A stretch of DNA of 6,845 bases from Chromatiales bacterium (GCA_026984715.1 JALSRO010000461.1:1-6845), one strand, 5' to 3'. Counted from the stretch's first letter, positions 1 to 6,613 are shown. Numbers and translations: made by a program. The notes: generated from the sequence alone by a model not told the origin.

Positions 1-2007
1 CAACAGAGAGAGGCTGTTGGCGCTCTCCACGAACTGGGCGATGGTCGCACCACCGGTGTCGCGCGCCGCCTGGTTGATGCGCTTCACCTTGTCGTGAGAC
101 TCGGGGTTCTCATCCAGATTGGTGATCAGTGACCCATCGATCTTCAGATAGGCCACCTTCAGCCGTTTCTGCAGCATGATGGCATTCGGCGCCACGCCGA
201 AGTGATCCAGCGCAACACCGCAGCCAATCTTTCGCAGCCCGTTGACCAGCCGGGTTACTGCACCCAGCTGCCGCAGGGCGCACTCTTCGGCGATCTCGAA
301 GACCAAGCCACCCTGTTTGATACCGGCCTCCCGCAGCTGCTGCCCTACCCATAGCAGCAGCCCCTCGTCCTTGATGGACTCCTCGGAGAGCTTGACGAAC
401 AACTTGGTACTCATGCCGCTCTTCTGCCGTTCTGCCAAAGCGGTGATTGCGTGACCGATCACCCAGCGCTCCACCTCGGGGAGCAACCCTGCCTGCTGCG
501 CAACCGGAATGAACTCTGCGGGGGAGATATCCTGCCCCTCTTCCCGCATCCGGAGCAAAACCTCATACTTCTCTCCAGGCTCCCCATGCAAACTGACGAT
601 GGGCTGAAACAGAAGATGCAGTCCACCCTGCTCTAAAGCTTTCCTGATGCGTTTGGTCCATTCGCTCTGCATCTCGCGCTCCGCCAGATCCTCGACTACC
701 GGAACGAACTGGGTTACCCGATTGCCACCGGCTTCCCGGCTCTCGGCACAGGCTTTGCTCGCGCGGGCGAGCACCTCCTGGGCATTGGGGACGGTATCGT
801 TGATCAGGGTGATGCCGATACTGCATGTGCACTGAATGGAGTACCCCTTGATCTCGATGACATGGCGCTCGATCATGGCACGCAGCAGCTCGGCTATCTT
901 GCCTGCGGTTGCGGCATTGCAGTTGCGGGCCACAGCGGTGAATATATTGGTATAGAAGCGGGACAGCCCCTGCGCCAGGTTTCCTTTCTGTTTAAGCACC
1001 CGGGCGATATCGACCAGCAGGCGGTCGCTGGCGGCCACCCCCATCTGCTCCTGGATGCGCTTGAAGTTGTCTATCTCTATATAGAGCAGTGCACCCTTGG
1101 AGTGGCCCTGCTTGGCCTTCTTCACCTCGGCACTCAGGCGGCGCAGAAAATATTGCCGATTGAACAGACCGGTGATCTGATCGAGATTCTTGAGCCGCCG
1201 CACGCGCTCCTCCAGCTCCTTGTTCCGGGACTGCTCCCGGATTGTGATCTGTATACAGGGCTCGCCTCCCAGGGTAGCGGGACGCAACTCCATGGTGGTT
1301 TCGAACAGCTGGCCGTCGGTGCTGCGGCCCTGGAGGCGCAACTCGTTCTGATCCCGCTCCCCCTCGGAGAAGTTGCGCAGAAAGGATTTCACCTTGTTTT
1401 GATCATCCTGGCCTACCGTCTCCAGCAGCAGCTCCCCCTGCAACTCCCACAGGCCGGAAAATCCAAACCGTTTCATGTAGGCACCATTGGCAAACAGATA
1501 GACACCATCCCTCACATAGGCGATGCCGTCTCTGGAGCTTTCCAACAGATCCCGGCCACGCCGCTCGGAATCGAAATATTTCTGGGTGAAGTAGCGCTGG
1601 GCGCGGCGTGCCTCCAGATCCTGCAGCTCGCGGCCGACCACCAAGCGCAGATGTTCGGGGGAGTGCATGGAGACGCAACCACGGGCGCCGGAACGGAGCA
1701 GCTGCATCACCTCGTTGTTGTTCTCCACCTCTTCATCGGTCAGGATAAGAAAAGAGAGATCCTGGCCACTGCGCACCATCTCCGCCAGCGCCTCCATTGG
1801 GGGAAAATCTGTATGGGGCAGCCGGGCCATCACCATGTCCCACTCTCCTGAGGTGAGCAGCTGGCGCATATCCTGGGGGTTTCCCACCTGTTCGGCCTGC
1901 ACCGGATACCCGCCACTGCGCAGCAGATTGACGATTTCGTCACCATCACCGAGATCATCCTCAACCACGATCAGACGAAGTGTGTTGTCGTTACTGCTCA
2001 TACTCAT
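1..2007 (-). CDS. FimX-like REC-PAS-GGDEF-EAL protein with degenerate catalytic motifs (3' end outside window)
   Basis: I translated 669 stop-free codons by hand on the minus strand; the frame is open to the left edge, so the C-terminus is missing. Domains in order: receiver (about 10-130), PAS (about 160-275), GGDEF (about 290-445), EAL (from about 447). The receiver keeps acidic residues E16-D17-D18 but has R62 where the phosphoacceptor Asp should follow DMVMA. The GGDEF site reads YTNIF (352-356), so cyclase activity is not expected. The EAL site reads EVL (482-484); the usual Asn is K539, the DDFG motif is DHFG (601-604), KID (622-624) is kept, and FVESA (659-663) replaces AEGVE. EVL and FVESA are, from memory, also features of Pseudomonas FimX (691 aa), a c-di-GMP receptor controlling type IV pilus assembly. 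I infer a c-di-GMP effector acting at the cell pole or inner membrane. A weak AGGA lies 11 bases before the ATG at 2007; ATG 2001 is an alternative start. The role in pili is inferred, with no pilus genes in view. Confidence 0.88.
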   Translation of the reverse strand, partial: MSMSSNDNTLRLIVVEDDLGDGDEIVNLLRSGGYPVQAEQVGNPQDMRQLLTSGEWDMVMARLPHTDFPPMEALAEMVRSGQDLSFLILTDEEVENNNEVMQLLRSGARGCVSMHSPEHLRLVVGRELQDLEARRAQRYFTQKYFDSERRGRDLLESSRDGIAYVRDGVYLFANGAYMKRFGFSGLWELQGELLLETVGQDDQNKVKSFLRNFSEGERDQNELRLQGRSTDGQLFETTMELRPATLGGEPCIQITIREQSRNKELEERVRRLKNLDQITGLFNRQYFLRRLSAEVKKAKQGHSKGALLYIEIDNFKRIQEQMGVAASDRLLVDIARVLKQKGNLAQGLSRFYTNIFTAVARNCNAATAGKIAELLRAMIERHVIEIKGYSIQCTCSIGITLINDTVPNAQEVLARASKACAESREAGGNRVTQFVPVVEDLAEREMQSEWTKRIRKALEQGGLHLLFQPIVSLHGEPGEKYEVLLRMREEGQDISPAEFIPVAQQAGLLPEVERWVIGHAITALAERQKSGMSTKLFVKLSEESIKDEGLLLWVGQQLREAGIKQGGLVFEIAEECALRQLGAVTRLVNGLRKIGCGVALDHFGVAPNAIMLQKRLKVAYLKIDGSLITNLDENPESHDKVKRINQAARDTGGATIAQFVESANSLSLL

Positions 2008-2119
2008 TGTATTTGTCTTCCTGAAGAGCCTGTCTCTCCGCCAGGAGGTACCGAAATGGACGTTACCGCCTGGCCAGGACATCATCGAATGTCAGTCTTG
2101 ATCTCTCACGGCCTGACCG

Positions 2120-2153
2120 GCCGATATCAAGGGCGCATGTTTGATATTTCGGC
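2120..2153. repeat. Imperfect palindrome centred on ATATCAA/TTGATAT
   Basis: ATATCAA (2124-2130) and TTGATAT (2141-2147) are exact inverted copies separated by 10 bases. GCCG (2120-2123) and CGGC (2150-2153) extend the symmetry if two T bases at 2148-2149 are treated as a bulge. The right arm contains the proposed -35 box of the rightward promoter, so this could be an operator. No known regulator site is recognised. Confidence 0.45.
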
Positions 2154-2168
2154 AGGTAGCGCTATTCT
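2141..2168 (+). promoter_or_regulatory. Candidate sigma70 promoter for the GNAT gene
   Basis: TTGATA (2141-2146, five of six matches to TTGACA) is followed after 16 bases by TATTCT (2163-2168, four of six to TATAAT). Transcription would start near 2175, giving a leader of about 170 nt before the acetyltransferase ATG at 2344. This was found by eye only, and both boxes lie inside palindrome arms. Confidence 0.4.
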
Positions 2169-2183
2169 TTTTAATGAAGAATA
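2163..2183. repeat. Inverted repeat TATTCTT / AAGAATA
   Basis: TATTCTT (2163-2169) and AAGAATA (2177-2183) are perfect 7-base inverted arms around a 7-base AT-rich spacer. The left arm includes the candidate -10 box. It may be an operator or a short hairpin at the 5' end of the transcript. With no T-run after it and no gene ending here, it is not a terminator. Confidence 0.45.
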
Positions 2184-2343
2184 TGCAACATCTCGGAAAA
2201 CCGGCCACCGGCGAGGAGAAGAGCGGGGTCTATATCATTGATGATACAGCCTTTATTGGCACCCCTGCGCAGCAACAGGTGCCGATGCCAACCATTACAT
2301 CCGGCGACGTTGTCCGGCAGCAGAACATAACAGAGATGACACC

Positions 2344-2877
2344 ATGAGAGAAGTCACCATCCGCCCGGAGTCCGCCGAGGATCTGCATGGGATCGATATC
2401 GTCAATATCAGTGCCTTCGAGGAGGAGGACGAGGCGCGGCTGGTGACAGCACTGCGCCACAGCGCTGCATATATCCCCGGGCTTTCCCTCGTGGCCGAGA
2501 GCCATGACCGTGTTGTGGGGCACCTGATGATGTGTAGGGCAGGGCTGGAACGGAAGAAGGAGAACATCGAAATTCTCGCGCTCGCCCCCATGTCCGTATT
2601 GCCCTCCCACTCCCACCGGGGAATCGGCTCCAGACTCGTCACCTCGGCCATGGAGCAAGCCAGAGAGCAGGGCTTTCCTGGCATCGTGGTTGTCGGATAT
2701 CCCGGCTATTACAGGCGTTTTGGCTTCGAACCGGCACGCGGGAAGGGCCTTGAATGCAACCTCCCCGTGGAAAATGAGGCGGTGCTGGTGTTCGAGCTGG
2801 AGAAAGGGGTGTTCGACGGCGGAGGAGAGATCATCTATCCGGCCATTTTCAGGCAGTTCTACCAGACTGGCCACTGA
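2344..2877 (+). CDS. YhbS-like GNAT family N-acetyltransferase
   Basis: This 177-residue protein is the normal length for the YhbS group (COG3153) of GNAT enzymes, which move an acetyl group from acetyl-CoA to an amine; substrates for most members are unknown. The N-terminal strand (REVTIRPES) and the long beta strand with LALAPMSVLP (78-87) lead into the acetyl-CoA pyrophosphate loop HRGIGS (91-96) and the following helix. The stretch VVVGYPGYYRRFGFEP (115-130) is the diagnostic GYPxYYxRFGF signature of the subgroup. No signal peptide or membrane segment is visible, so it should be cytosolic. The start at 2344 has only a weak ribosome binding site. The gene converges on epmB, with 16 bases between stop codons and no visible terminator. 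Its substrate cannot be inferred from the neighbours. Confidence 0.88.
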   Translation: MREVTIRPESAEDLHGIDIVNISAFEEEDEARLVTALRHSAAYIPGLSLVAESHDRVVGHLMMCRAGLERKKENIEILALAPMSVLPSHSHRGIGSRLVTSAMEQAREQGFPGIVVVGYPGYYRRFGFEPARGKGLECNLPVENEAVLVFELEKGVFDGGGEIIYPAIFRQFYQTGH

Positions 2878-2893
2878 GTGCCGCCATGACTGC

Positions 2894-3892
2894 TCAGCAG
2901 ACTGGAACTTTGGCGGGGGCCCCCTCCTGCTCACGAACCAGGCGGGGAACCAGGTAACCCGGAAGCCGATGGCGCAGTTCCGTCACAAGGGATATGGCAC
3001 TCCCCTCACTCACATCGAAGTGGGCCGCACCGGCCACCTTGTCCAGCAAGTGCAGGTAGTAGGGCATCACTCCGGAGGCAAACAGCTCCTCACTGAGCCT
3101 CGACAACACCTCCAGCTCATCGTTGACCCCCCTTAGCAGTACCGACTGATTCAGCAGAGTCACCCCTGCGGTCGCCAGTTCCGCCAAGGCACAACGCACT
3201 TCATCATCCAGCTCATTGGGATGATTGAGATGGATTACCATCACCGTTTGCAGACCGCATCCCCGCAACCACTGAAGCAACCCGTCGTCCACCCGGGACG
3301 GCAACACCACCGGCAGGCGGGTATGGATCCGCAACCGGCGCAGGTGTGGAATCTGCCGGAGTCCGGCCGACAACCGCGCCAACGCCTCGTCCGCCAGCAG
3401 CAACGGATCCCCGCCACTCAGAATCACCTCCTCGATACCGGGGTCCGCGGCAATATATGCCAGCGCATCCTTCCACTCTCCACGCCGGGGATTGGCTGCG
3501 GCATAGGGGAAATGGCGGCGAAAACAGTAACGGCAGTGGATAGCGCAGGCGCCGCTGGCGATCAGCAACACACGTCCACGGTATTTGTGAATCACTCCGG
3601 GAGCCACCATCGATGCCCCATCGCCTACCGGGTCGGTTCGGAAGCCCGCTACCGCGCGCCCTTCCGCTGCACGGGGCAACACCTGCAGCAGCAGCGGATC
3701 CCGGGGATTCCCCCGCTCCATGCGGGCAACATACCCTACCGGTACCCGCAGAGGGAAACCACCCTCTTCTGGCTCCACGGCCGGCACGGGAAGCTCCAGA
3801 CGCCGCATCAGCTCCGGCAGCCCGGTTACCGCCTGCGCCAACTCCCGCTGCCAGCTGCAACTGTGTAAAAGTTCATCTTTTACGGGTATCAT
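2894..3892 (-). CDS. epmB: EF-P beta-lysylation protein EpmB (radical SAM lysine 2,3-aminomutase)
   Basis: EpmB converts L-alpha-lysine to (R)-beta-lysine, the substrate that EpmA attaches to EF-P. The protein has 332 residues, close to the 342 of the E. coli enzyme. The radical SAM cluster motif is CAIHCRYC, with C116, C120 and C123 binding the 4Fe-4S cluster; the following FRRHFPYA is typical of the family. SGGDP (159-163) is the usual SAM-contacting segment, [13 protein letters not shown] and [17 protein letters not shown] are strongly family-specific, and K328 near the C-terminus (GAPAKVP) is the likely PLP lysine by comparison with the GEPSKTP segment I recall from E. coli. The C-terminal tail is shorter than in E. 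coli. It lies divergent to efp with 33 bp between start codons. There is no clear Shine-Dalgarno before ATG 3892. A separate four-codon frame (M-I-P-L) starts at 3903 and overlaps this ATG as ATGA. Confidence 0.95.
   Translation of the reverse strand: MIPVKDELLHSCSWQRELAQAVTGLPELMRRLELPVPAVEPEEGGFPLRVPVGYVARMERGNPRDPLLLQVLPRAAEGRAVAGFRTDPVGDGASMVAPGVIHKYRGRVLLIASGACAIHCRYCFRRHFPYAAANPRRGEWKDALAYIAADPGIEEVILSGGDPLLLADEALARLSAGLRQIPHLRRLRIHTRLPVVLPSRVDDGLLQWLRGCGLQTVMVIHLNHPNELDDEVRCALAELATAGVTLLNQSVLLRGVNDELEVLSRLSEELFASGVMPYYLHLLDKVAGAAHFDVSEGSAISLVTELRHRLPGYLVPRLVREQEGAPAKVPVC
3865..3883. repeat. Perfect inverted repeat in the first codons of epmB
   Basis: GTAAAAG (3865-3871) and CTTTTAC (3877-3883) are perfect 7-base inverted arms with a 5-base loop. 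In the epmB message the repeat covers codons 4 to 10, where a stem could influence initiation. In DNA it sits 43 to 61 bases before the efp ATG, where an operator or promoter element for efp could lie. Which role applies, if any, cannot be told from sequence. Confidence 0.5.
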
Positions 3893-3925
3893 AGGGGGAT
3901 CATTCTACAGGAGTCGAACAGGACC
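3893..3925. promoter_or_regulatory. 33-bp divergent start region of epmB and efp
   Basis: Only 33 bases separate the two divergent start codons, so promoters for at least one gene must extend into the coding sequence of the other. For efp there are two purine-rich sites: AGGAG (3909-3913) ends 12 bases before the ATG, and AGGA (3920-3923) ends 2 bases before it, so neither spacing is ideal. I could not assign convincing -10 and -35 boxes on either strand. Confidence 0.4.
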
Positions 3926-4495
3926 ATGGCAAGCTACAGCACCAATGAATTCAAACGAGGCCTCAAGGTGATGCTGGATGGAGACCCGGCCGCGATTATC
4001 GAGAACGAGTTCGTGAAGCCGGGCAAGGGGCAGGCATTCAACCGGGTGAAGCTGCGCAATCTGAAAACCGGCCGGGTCATTGAGCGCACCTTCAAGTCGG
4101 GGGAGTCCATCGAGGCCGCGGACGTAATCGAAACCGACATGCAGTACCTGTACAGTGACGGAGACAACTGGCACTTCATGGATCCAGAGACATTCGAGCA
4201 GATCTCCGCCGACGAGAAGGCTGTCACCGAAGCCAAACAATGGCTGAAAGAGCAGGATATCTGCACCGTTACCCTGTGGAACGGAGTCCCCCTCAGTGTA
4301 ACCCCCCCCAATCACGTCATTCTCAAGGTAACGGAGACCGAACCGGGGATCCGGGGCGACACTGCAACCGGGGGTAACAAGCCGGCCACCCTCGAGACCG
4401 GAGCGGTGGTCCAGGTTCCGCTCTTCGTCAACGAAGGGGATCTGATCAAGGTGGACACCCGGACAGGCAGCTATGTATCGCGAGCCAAGGAGTAG
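3926..4495 (+). CDS. efp: Translation elongation factor P
   Basis: EF-P binds between the P and E sites of ribosomes stalled on consecutive prolines and promotes peptide bond formation. The 189-residue protein matches the family along its length and has the usual three beta-barrel domains. The loop [10 protein letters not shown] (29-38) carries K34, the residue that receives (R)-beta-lysine in gammaproteobacteria, and the flanking GKGQ fits EpmA-type rather than arginine-rhamnose-type EF-P. Other family hallmarks are [34 protein letters not shown] (115-129) and the C-terminal [14 protein letters not shown]. The enzymes for both modification steps are the immediate neighbours, epmB divergent and epmA 22 bp downstream. 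An eight-C run encodes T126-P127-P128, so the factor's own gene has a Pro-Pro site on a slippery tract; the frame is intact. Confidence 0.98.
   Translation: MASYSTNEFKRGLKVMLDGDPAAIIENEFVKPGKGQAFNRVKLRNLKTGRVIERTFKSGESIEAADVIETDMQYLYSDGDNWHFMDPETFEQISADEKAVTEAKQWLKEQDICTVTLWNGVPLSVTPPNHVILKVTETEPGIRGDTATGGNKPATLETGAVVQVPLFVNEGDLIKVDTRTGSYVSRAKE
4302..4309 (+). other. Run of eight C at a Thr-Pro-Pro site inside efp
   Basis: The codons ACC CCC CCC (4301-4309) form an uninterrupted C8 tract followed by AAT. The Pro-Pro-Asn it encodes is conserved in EF-P proteins, but eight consecutive C depend on codon choice. CCC-C sites are known to be prone to +1 frameshifting, which EF-P helps to suppress. 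Confidence 0.6.
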
Positions 4496-4517
4496 CGCCC
4501 CCCTCTCTCCCTGTTGA
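4496..4517 (+). other. Pyrimidine-rich efp-epmA spacer without Shine-Dalgarno
   Basis: The 22-base spacer contains a C6 run (4498-4503) followed by alternating CT and has no purine-rich site at the distance expected for the epmA ATG at 4518. The nearest AAGGAG is in the last codons of efp (4488-4493), 24 bases upstream. An in-frame TGA at 4515-4517 touches the ATG, so the start cannot be further upstream. Confidence 0.6.
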
Positions 4518-5501
4518 ATGACTCCCCCTCTGGTGCACTGGCAACCGACTGCATCGCTACAGATCCTGCAGCTGCGCGCCCGGACGCTTGCCCGAATCCG
4601 CCAATTCTTCGATAGCCGGAAGGTTCTCGAGGTCGAGACACCGCTACTCTCTGCTGCAGCCAACACCGATCCGCAACTGGAGAACTTCTCCACACTCACC
4701 GGGAGCGGCAAAAGACTCTACCTGAACAGCTCTCCCGAGTTCGCTATGAAACGGCTGCTGGCTGCGGGAAGCGGACCCATCTACCAGATCTGCAAGGCAT
4801 TTCGCCAAGAAGAGAGCGGGCGCTGCCACAACCCCGAGTTTACCCTGCTGGAGTGGTACCGGCCCGGCTTCGATCACCACCAACTGATGGACGAGGTGGA
4901 GCAGCTGGTCGGCATACTGCTGGACCCGCCGTTGACACCGAATGGAAGCGAACGCCTTGCCTGGAGGGAGGCGTTCCAGCGCCACGCAAACATCGATCCC
5001 ATCCGGGCAGACTGCAGCGGGCTGATGAAATGTACCCGAAACCATGGCATATCGACGACAGACCGTCTCGCCGATGGTGACCGGGAGGGTTGGCTGGATC
5101 TGTTGATGACCCATGTGGTTCAACCCCGGCTGGGGCGGGGACGGCTCACTTTTCTGTTCGACTACCCGGCATCCCAGGCCGCGCTGTCACGTATCGATCA
5201 CACCGTCGATCCCCCGACGGCAGAACGCTTCGAGCTGTTTCTGGAAGGGATCGAGCTGGCCAACGGTTTTCACGAGCTGACCGATAGCAAGGAGCAGCGC
5301 CAGCGGTTCCTTCAGGATCGCCAACAGCGCTCCAAAGCGGGACTACCGCTACCACCACTGGATGAGAATCTGTTGGCAGCGCTGGAGCATGGACTGCCCG
5401 ACTGCTCCGGAGTAGCATTGGGAATAGATCGACTGCTGATGCTCATCAGTGGCACCACTCATATCGATCAGGTGCTCAGCTTCCCCTCAGCGCGTGCCTG
5501 A
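4518..5501 (+). CDS. epmA: EF-P--(R)-beta-lysine ligase EpmA (GenX/PoxA)
   Basis: EpmA is a class II lysyl-tRNA synthetase paralogue that adenylates (R)-beta-lysine and transfers it to Lys34 of EF-P. The 327 residues match the E. coli protein (325) and start directly with the catalytic core, lacking the OB-fold anticodon-binding domain of true LysRS. Class II motif 2 is FRQEESGRCHNPEFTLLEW (95-113) and motif 3 is GVALGIDRLLM (298-308). A300 corresponds to the alanine (A298 in E. coli, from memory) that separates EpmA from the glycine of LysRS. IELANGFHELTD (245-256) is a further family block. The start is supported by WQPTAS near the N-terminus, which lines up with WQPSAS in E. coli. There is no Shine-Dalgarno, so translation may be coupled to efp. 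The gene ends 8 bp before the convergent lipoprotein gene. Confidence 0.96.
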   Translation: MTPPLVHWQPTASLQILQLRARTLARIRQFFDSRKVLEVETPLLSAAANTDPQLENFSTLTGSGKRLYLNSSPEFAMKRLLAAGSGPIYQICKAFRQEESGRCHNPEFTLLEWYRPGFDHHQLMDEVEQLVGILLDPPLTPNGSERLAWREAFQRHANIDPIRADCSGLMKCTRNHGISTTDRLADGDREGWLDLLMTHVVQPRLGRGRLTFLFDYPASQAALSRIDHTVDPPTAERFELFLEGIELANGFHELTDSKEQRQRFLQDRQQRSKAGLPLPPLDENLLAALEHGLPDCSGVALGIDRLLMLISGTTHIDQVLSFPSARA

Positions 5502-5509
5502 TCCCCTAT

Positions 5510-6613
5510 TCAGGAGCTCTGCCAGACAAAGCGGTAGGCCACGCCGTCGATCTCATACGAAATCTGTATCGCCGTGAGCGCCACCACCCCTTCCGGTGCA
5601 CTCCCACCTCCAAAAGCCCACCAAGGATAGCGGGGGAAGATAGCCCGATCCGCCAGGCCGTAAGCACTATACTCCTCGCGAATCTCTCCGCTACCACCAA
5701 CGGCACTGTCCAGCAACGCCACCCGGGTACGGTGGATCTCCTCGTCACCGTTTACCGGCCGATAACTGCCGATGGCGGAATCATAGCGCCACCAATGGAT
5801 GTCGATGCTCTCCACGCTTCCCCCGGGATCTCGGTTGATCCGGGGTACCGGAATCACCACCCGGGGATGACCATTTTCCTCCGCTGTCAGGGGGGGGAGT
5901 TCAAAGTTCGCCAGCAGCGATGCGCCATTACGCAGCTGCCATCCGCCCGGAGCGGCAGTGGTCAGAAGCGCCTCGCTGTTTTCGCCGGGAGGAAAACTGT
6001 ACTGGAGGCGGTCCCACTCCCCATTGCCATCGTCATCCAGCGCCCGGAGCCTGAAGTACTCATTGCCACACTGGCCGTCACCAAGCACCACCGAGCTGTT
6101 GCTCATTCCCGCCGTGCTGTCGAAGACCACACCGGAGGTGGTTGCCGTCGCAGCGGGAGGATAGAGAGAGACAACCACAGCACTGCTGCAGATCTGTTCC
6201 AGGCTGGGGCTGGTTTCATTGGTCTCCACCTGCATGGCGAAGCCAGAGTATTCATAACCGGCGGGATCGGCAAAGCTGCCGTCGGCATCCGCCAGCGCAC
6301 CATGCCAGACGAAACCGGGTACCGCCCGGTAGTAGATCCCGCTGGCGGAATCATAGCTGAAGTAGGCATCCTCCGGCTGGCCGTCACGCACCACTTCTGT
6401 TACAGGCGGATAGAGCTGTTTCAGCTCCCGCACGGCACCACCACCATTCGAGCCGCCATCCTCATCCTGGCAACCGGTGAGGGAAAGGGCCATGAAGACG
6501 CCGGCAATGAGAACGGCCAGCACGGCATCGGGCCTCGACTCATGGCCCCCGTTTCGAAAGGCGAATCTGAAGTTCATACGGCAACGGCTCTCGGGATAGT
6601 TTGAAATCAACAT
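5510..6613 (-). CDS. Putative outer-membrane lipoprotein of unknown function
   Basis: I do not recognise this 367-residue protein. After a basic n-region, the hydrophobic segment AVLAVLIAGVFMALS runs into the lipobox LTGC, giving lipidated C48; the next residue is Q, so sorting to the outer membrane is expected. A Gly/Ser/Asp-rich linker follows. The mature part is acidic and rich in Tyr, Pro and Gly, with no membrane segment. DDDGNGEWD (193-201) resembles a calcium-binding loop, and C142 and C182 could form a disulfide. Two segments begin alike: YDSASGIYYR (87-96) and YDSAIGSYRP (277-286), also visible as a 15-base DNA repeat. The start is uncertain: ATG 6613 gives a long n-region with GGAG 11 bases upstream, whereas ATG 6577 (residue 13) gives a more ordinary 35-residue signal peptide but a poorer ribosome site. 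An eight-C run encodes L239-P-P-L242. It converges on epmA with 8 bp between them and no strong terminator. Confidence 0.78.
   Translation of the reverse strand: MLISNYPESRCRMNFRFAFRNGGHESRPDAVLAVLIAGVFMALSLTGCQDEDGGSNGGGAVRELKQLYPPVTEVVRDGQPEDAYFSYDSASGIYYRAVPGFVWHGALADADGSFADPAGYEYSGFAMQVETNETSPSLEQICSSAVVVSLYPPAATATTSGVVFDSTAGMSNSSVVLGDGQCGNEYFRLRALDDDGNGEWDRLQYSFPPGENSEALLTTAAPGGWQLRNGASLLANFELPPLTAEENGHPRVVIPVPRINRDPGGSVESIDIHWWRYDSAIGSYRPVNGDEEIHRTRVALLDSAVGGSGEIREEYSAYGLADRAIFPRYPWWAFGGGSAPEGVVALTAIQISYEIDGVAYRFVWQSS
5773..5787 (-). repeat. 15-bp direct repeat, copy 1, in lipoprotein gene
   Basis: TGGCGGAATCATAGC on the plus strand occurs here and again at 6343-6357 in the same reading phase. 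On the coding strand both copies encode Y-D-S-A. It suggests an internal duplication of a short structural unit. Confidence 0.7.
6343..6357 (-). repeat. 15-bp direct repeat, copy 2, in lipoprotein gene
   Basis: Identical to the copy at 5773-5787, 570 bases away, a multiple of three. The encoded residues are Y87-D-S-A90, against Y277-D-S-A280 in the other copy. Confidence 0.7.

Larger units (their letters stand above)
2008..2343. other. Divergent intergenic region between the FimX-like gene and the acetyltransferase gene
   Basis: These 336 bases separate two divergent genes and hold no confidently coding frame. The middle (about 2120-2185) is distinctly AT-rich compared with its surroundings and contains two palindromes and a sigma70-like promoter facing the acetyltransferase, listed separately. 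I could not find a convincing minus-strand promoter for the FimX-like gene. A small plus-strand frame ends with an ATGA overlap on the acetyltransferase start; it is discussed as a finding because I cannot show that it is coding. Confidence 0.6.

Noticed and set aside
862..1851. Long plus-strand open frame of 329 codons
   Set aside because: It lies antisense to the FimX-like gene, whose minus-strand translation shows PAS, GGDEF-like and EAL-like segments. The plus product has no recognisable domain.
2256..2272. Sigma54-like TTGGCAC with downstream GC facing the acetyltransferase
   Set aside because: The GG to GC spacing is one base short, and sigma54 promoters do not tolerate this.
2915..2924. 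GGGGGCCCCC palindrome as a terminator between the acetyltransferase and epmB
   Set aside because: It is inside the epmB coding end, has no loop and no T-run, and is explained by Gly/Ala/Pro codons.
2230..2934. Minus-strand open frame of 234 codons opposite the acetyltransferase
   Set aside because: The plus strand encodes a full-length YhbS-type GNAT with its signature motifs, and the minus frame would overlap the end of epmB.
3221..3868. Plus-strand open frame of 215 codons opposite epmB
   Set aside because: EpmB on the minus strand has unmistakable family motifs, so this is an antisense shadow in GC-rich sequence.
5497..5514. CCTGA/TCAGG hairpin between epmA and the lipoprotein gene as a bidirectional terminator
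   Set aside because: The stem is only 5 bp and no T-run follows on either strand. Both stop codons lie in the arms, so the symmetry is partly forced.
5732..6604. Plus-strand open frame of 290 codons opposite the lipoprotein
   Set aside because: The minus-strand product has a signal peptide, lipobox and internal repeat; the plus product shows no coherent features.
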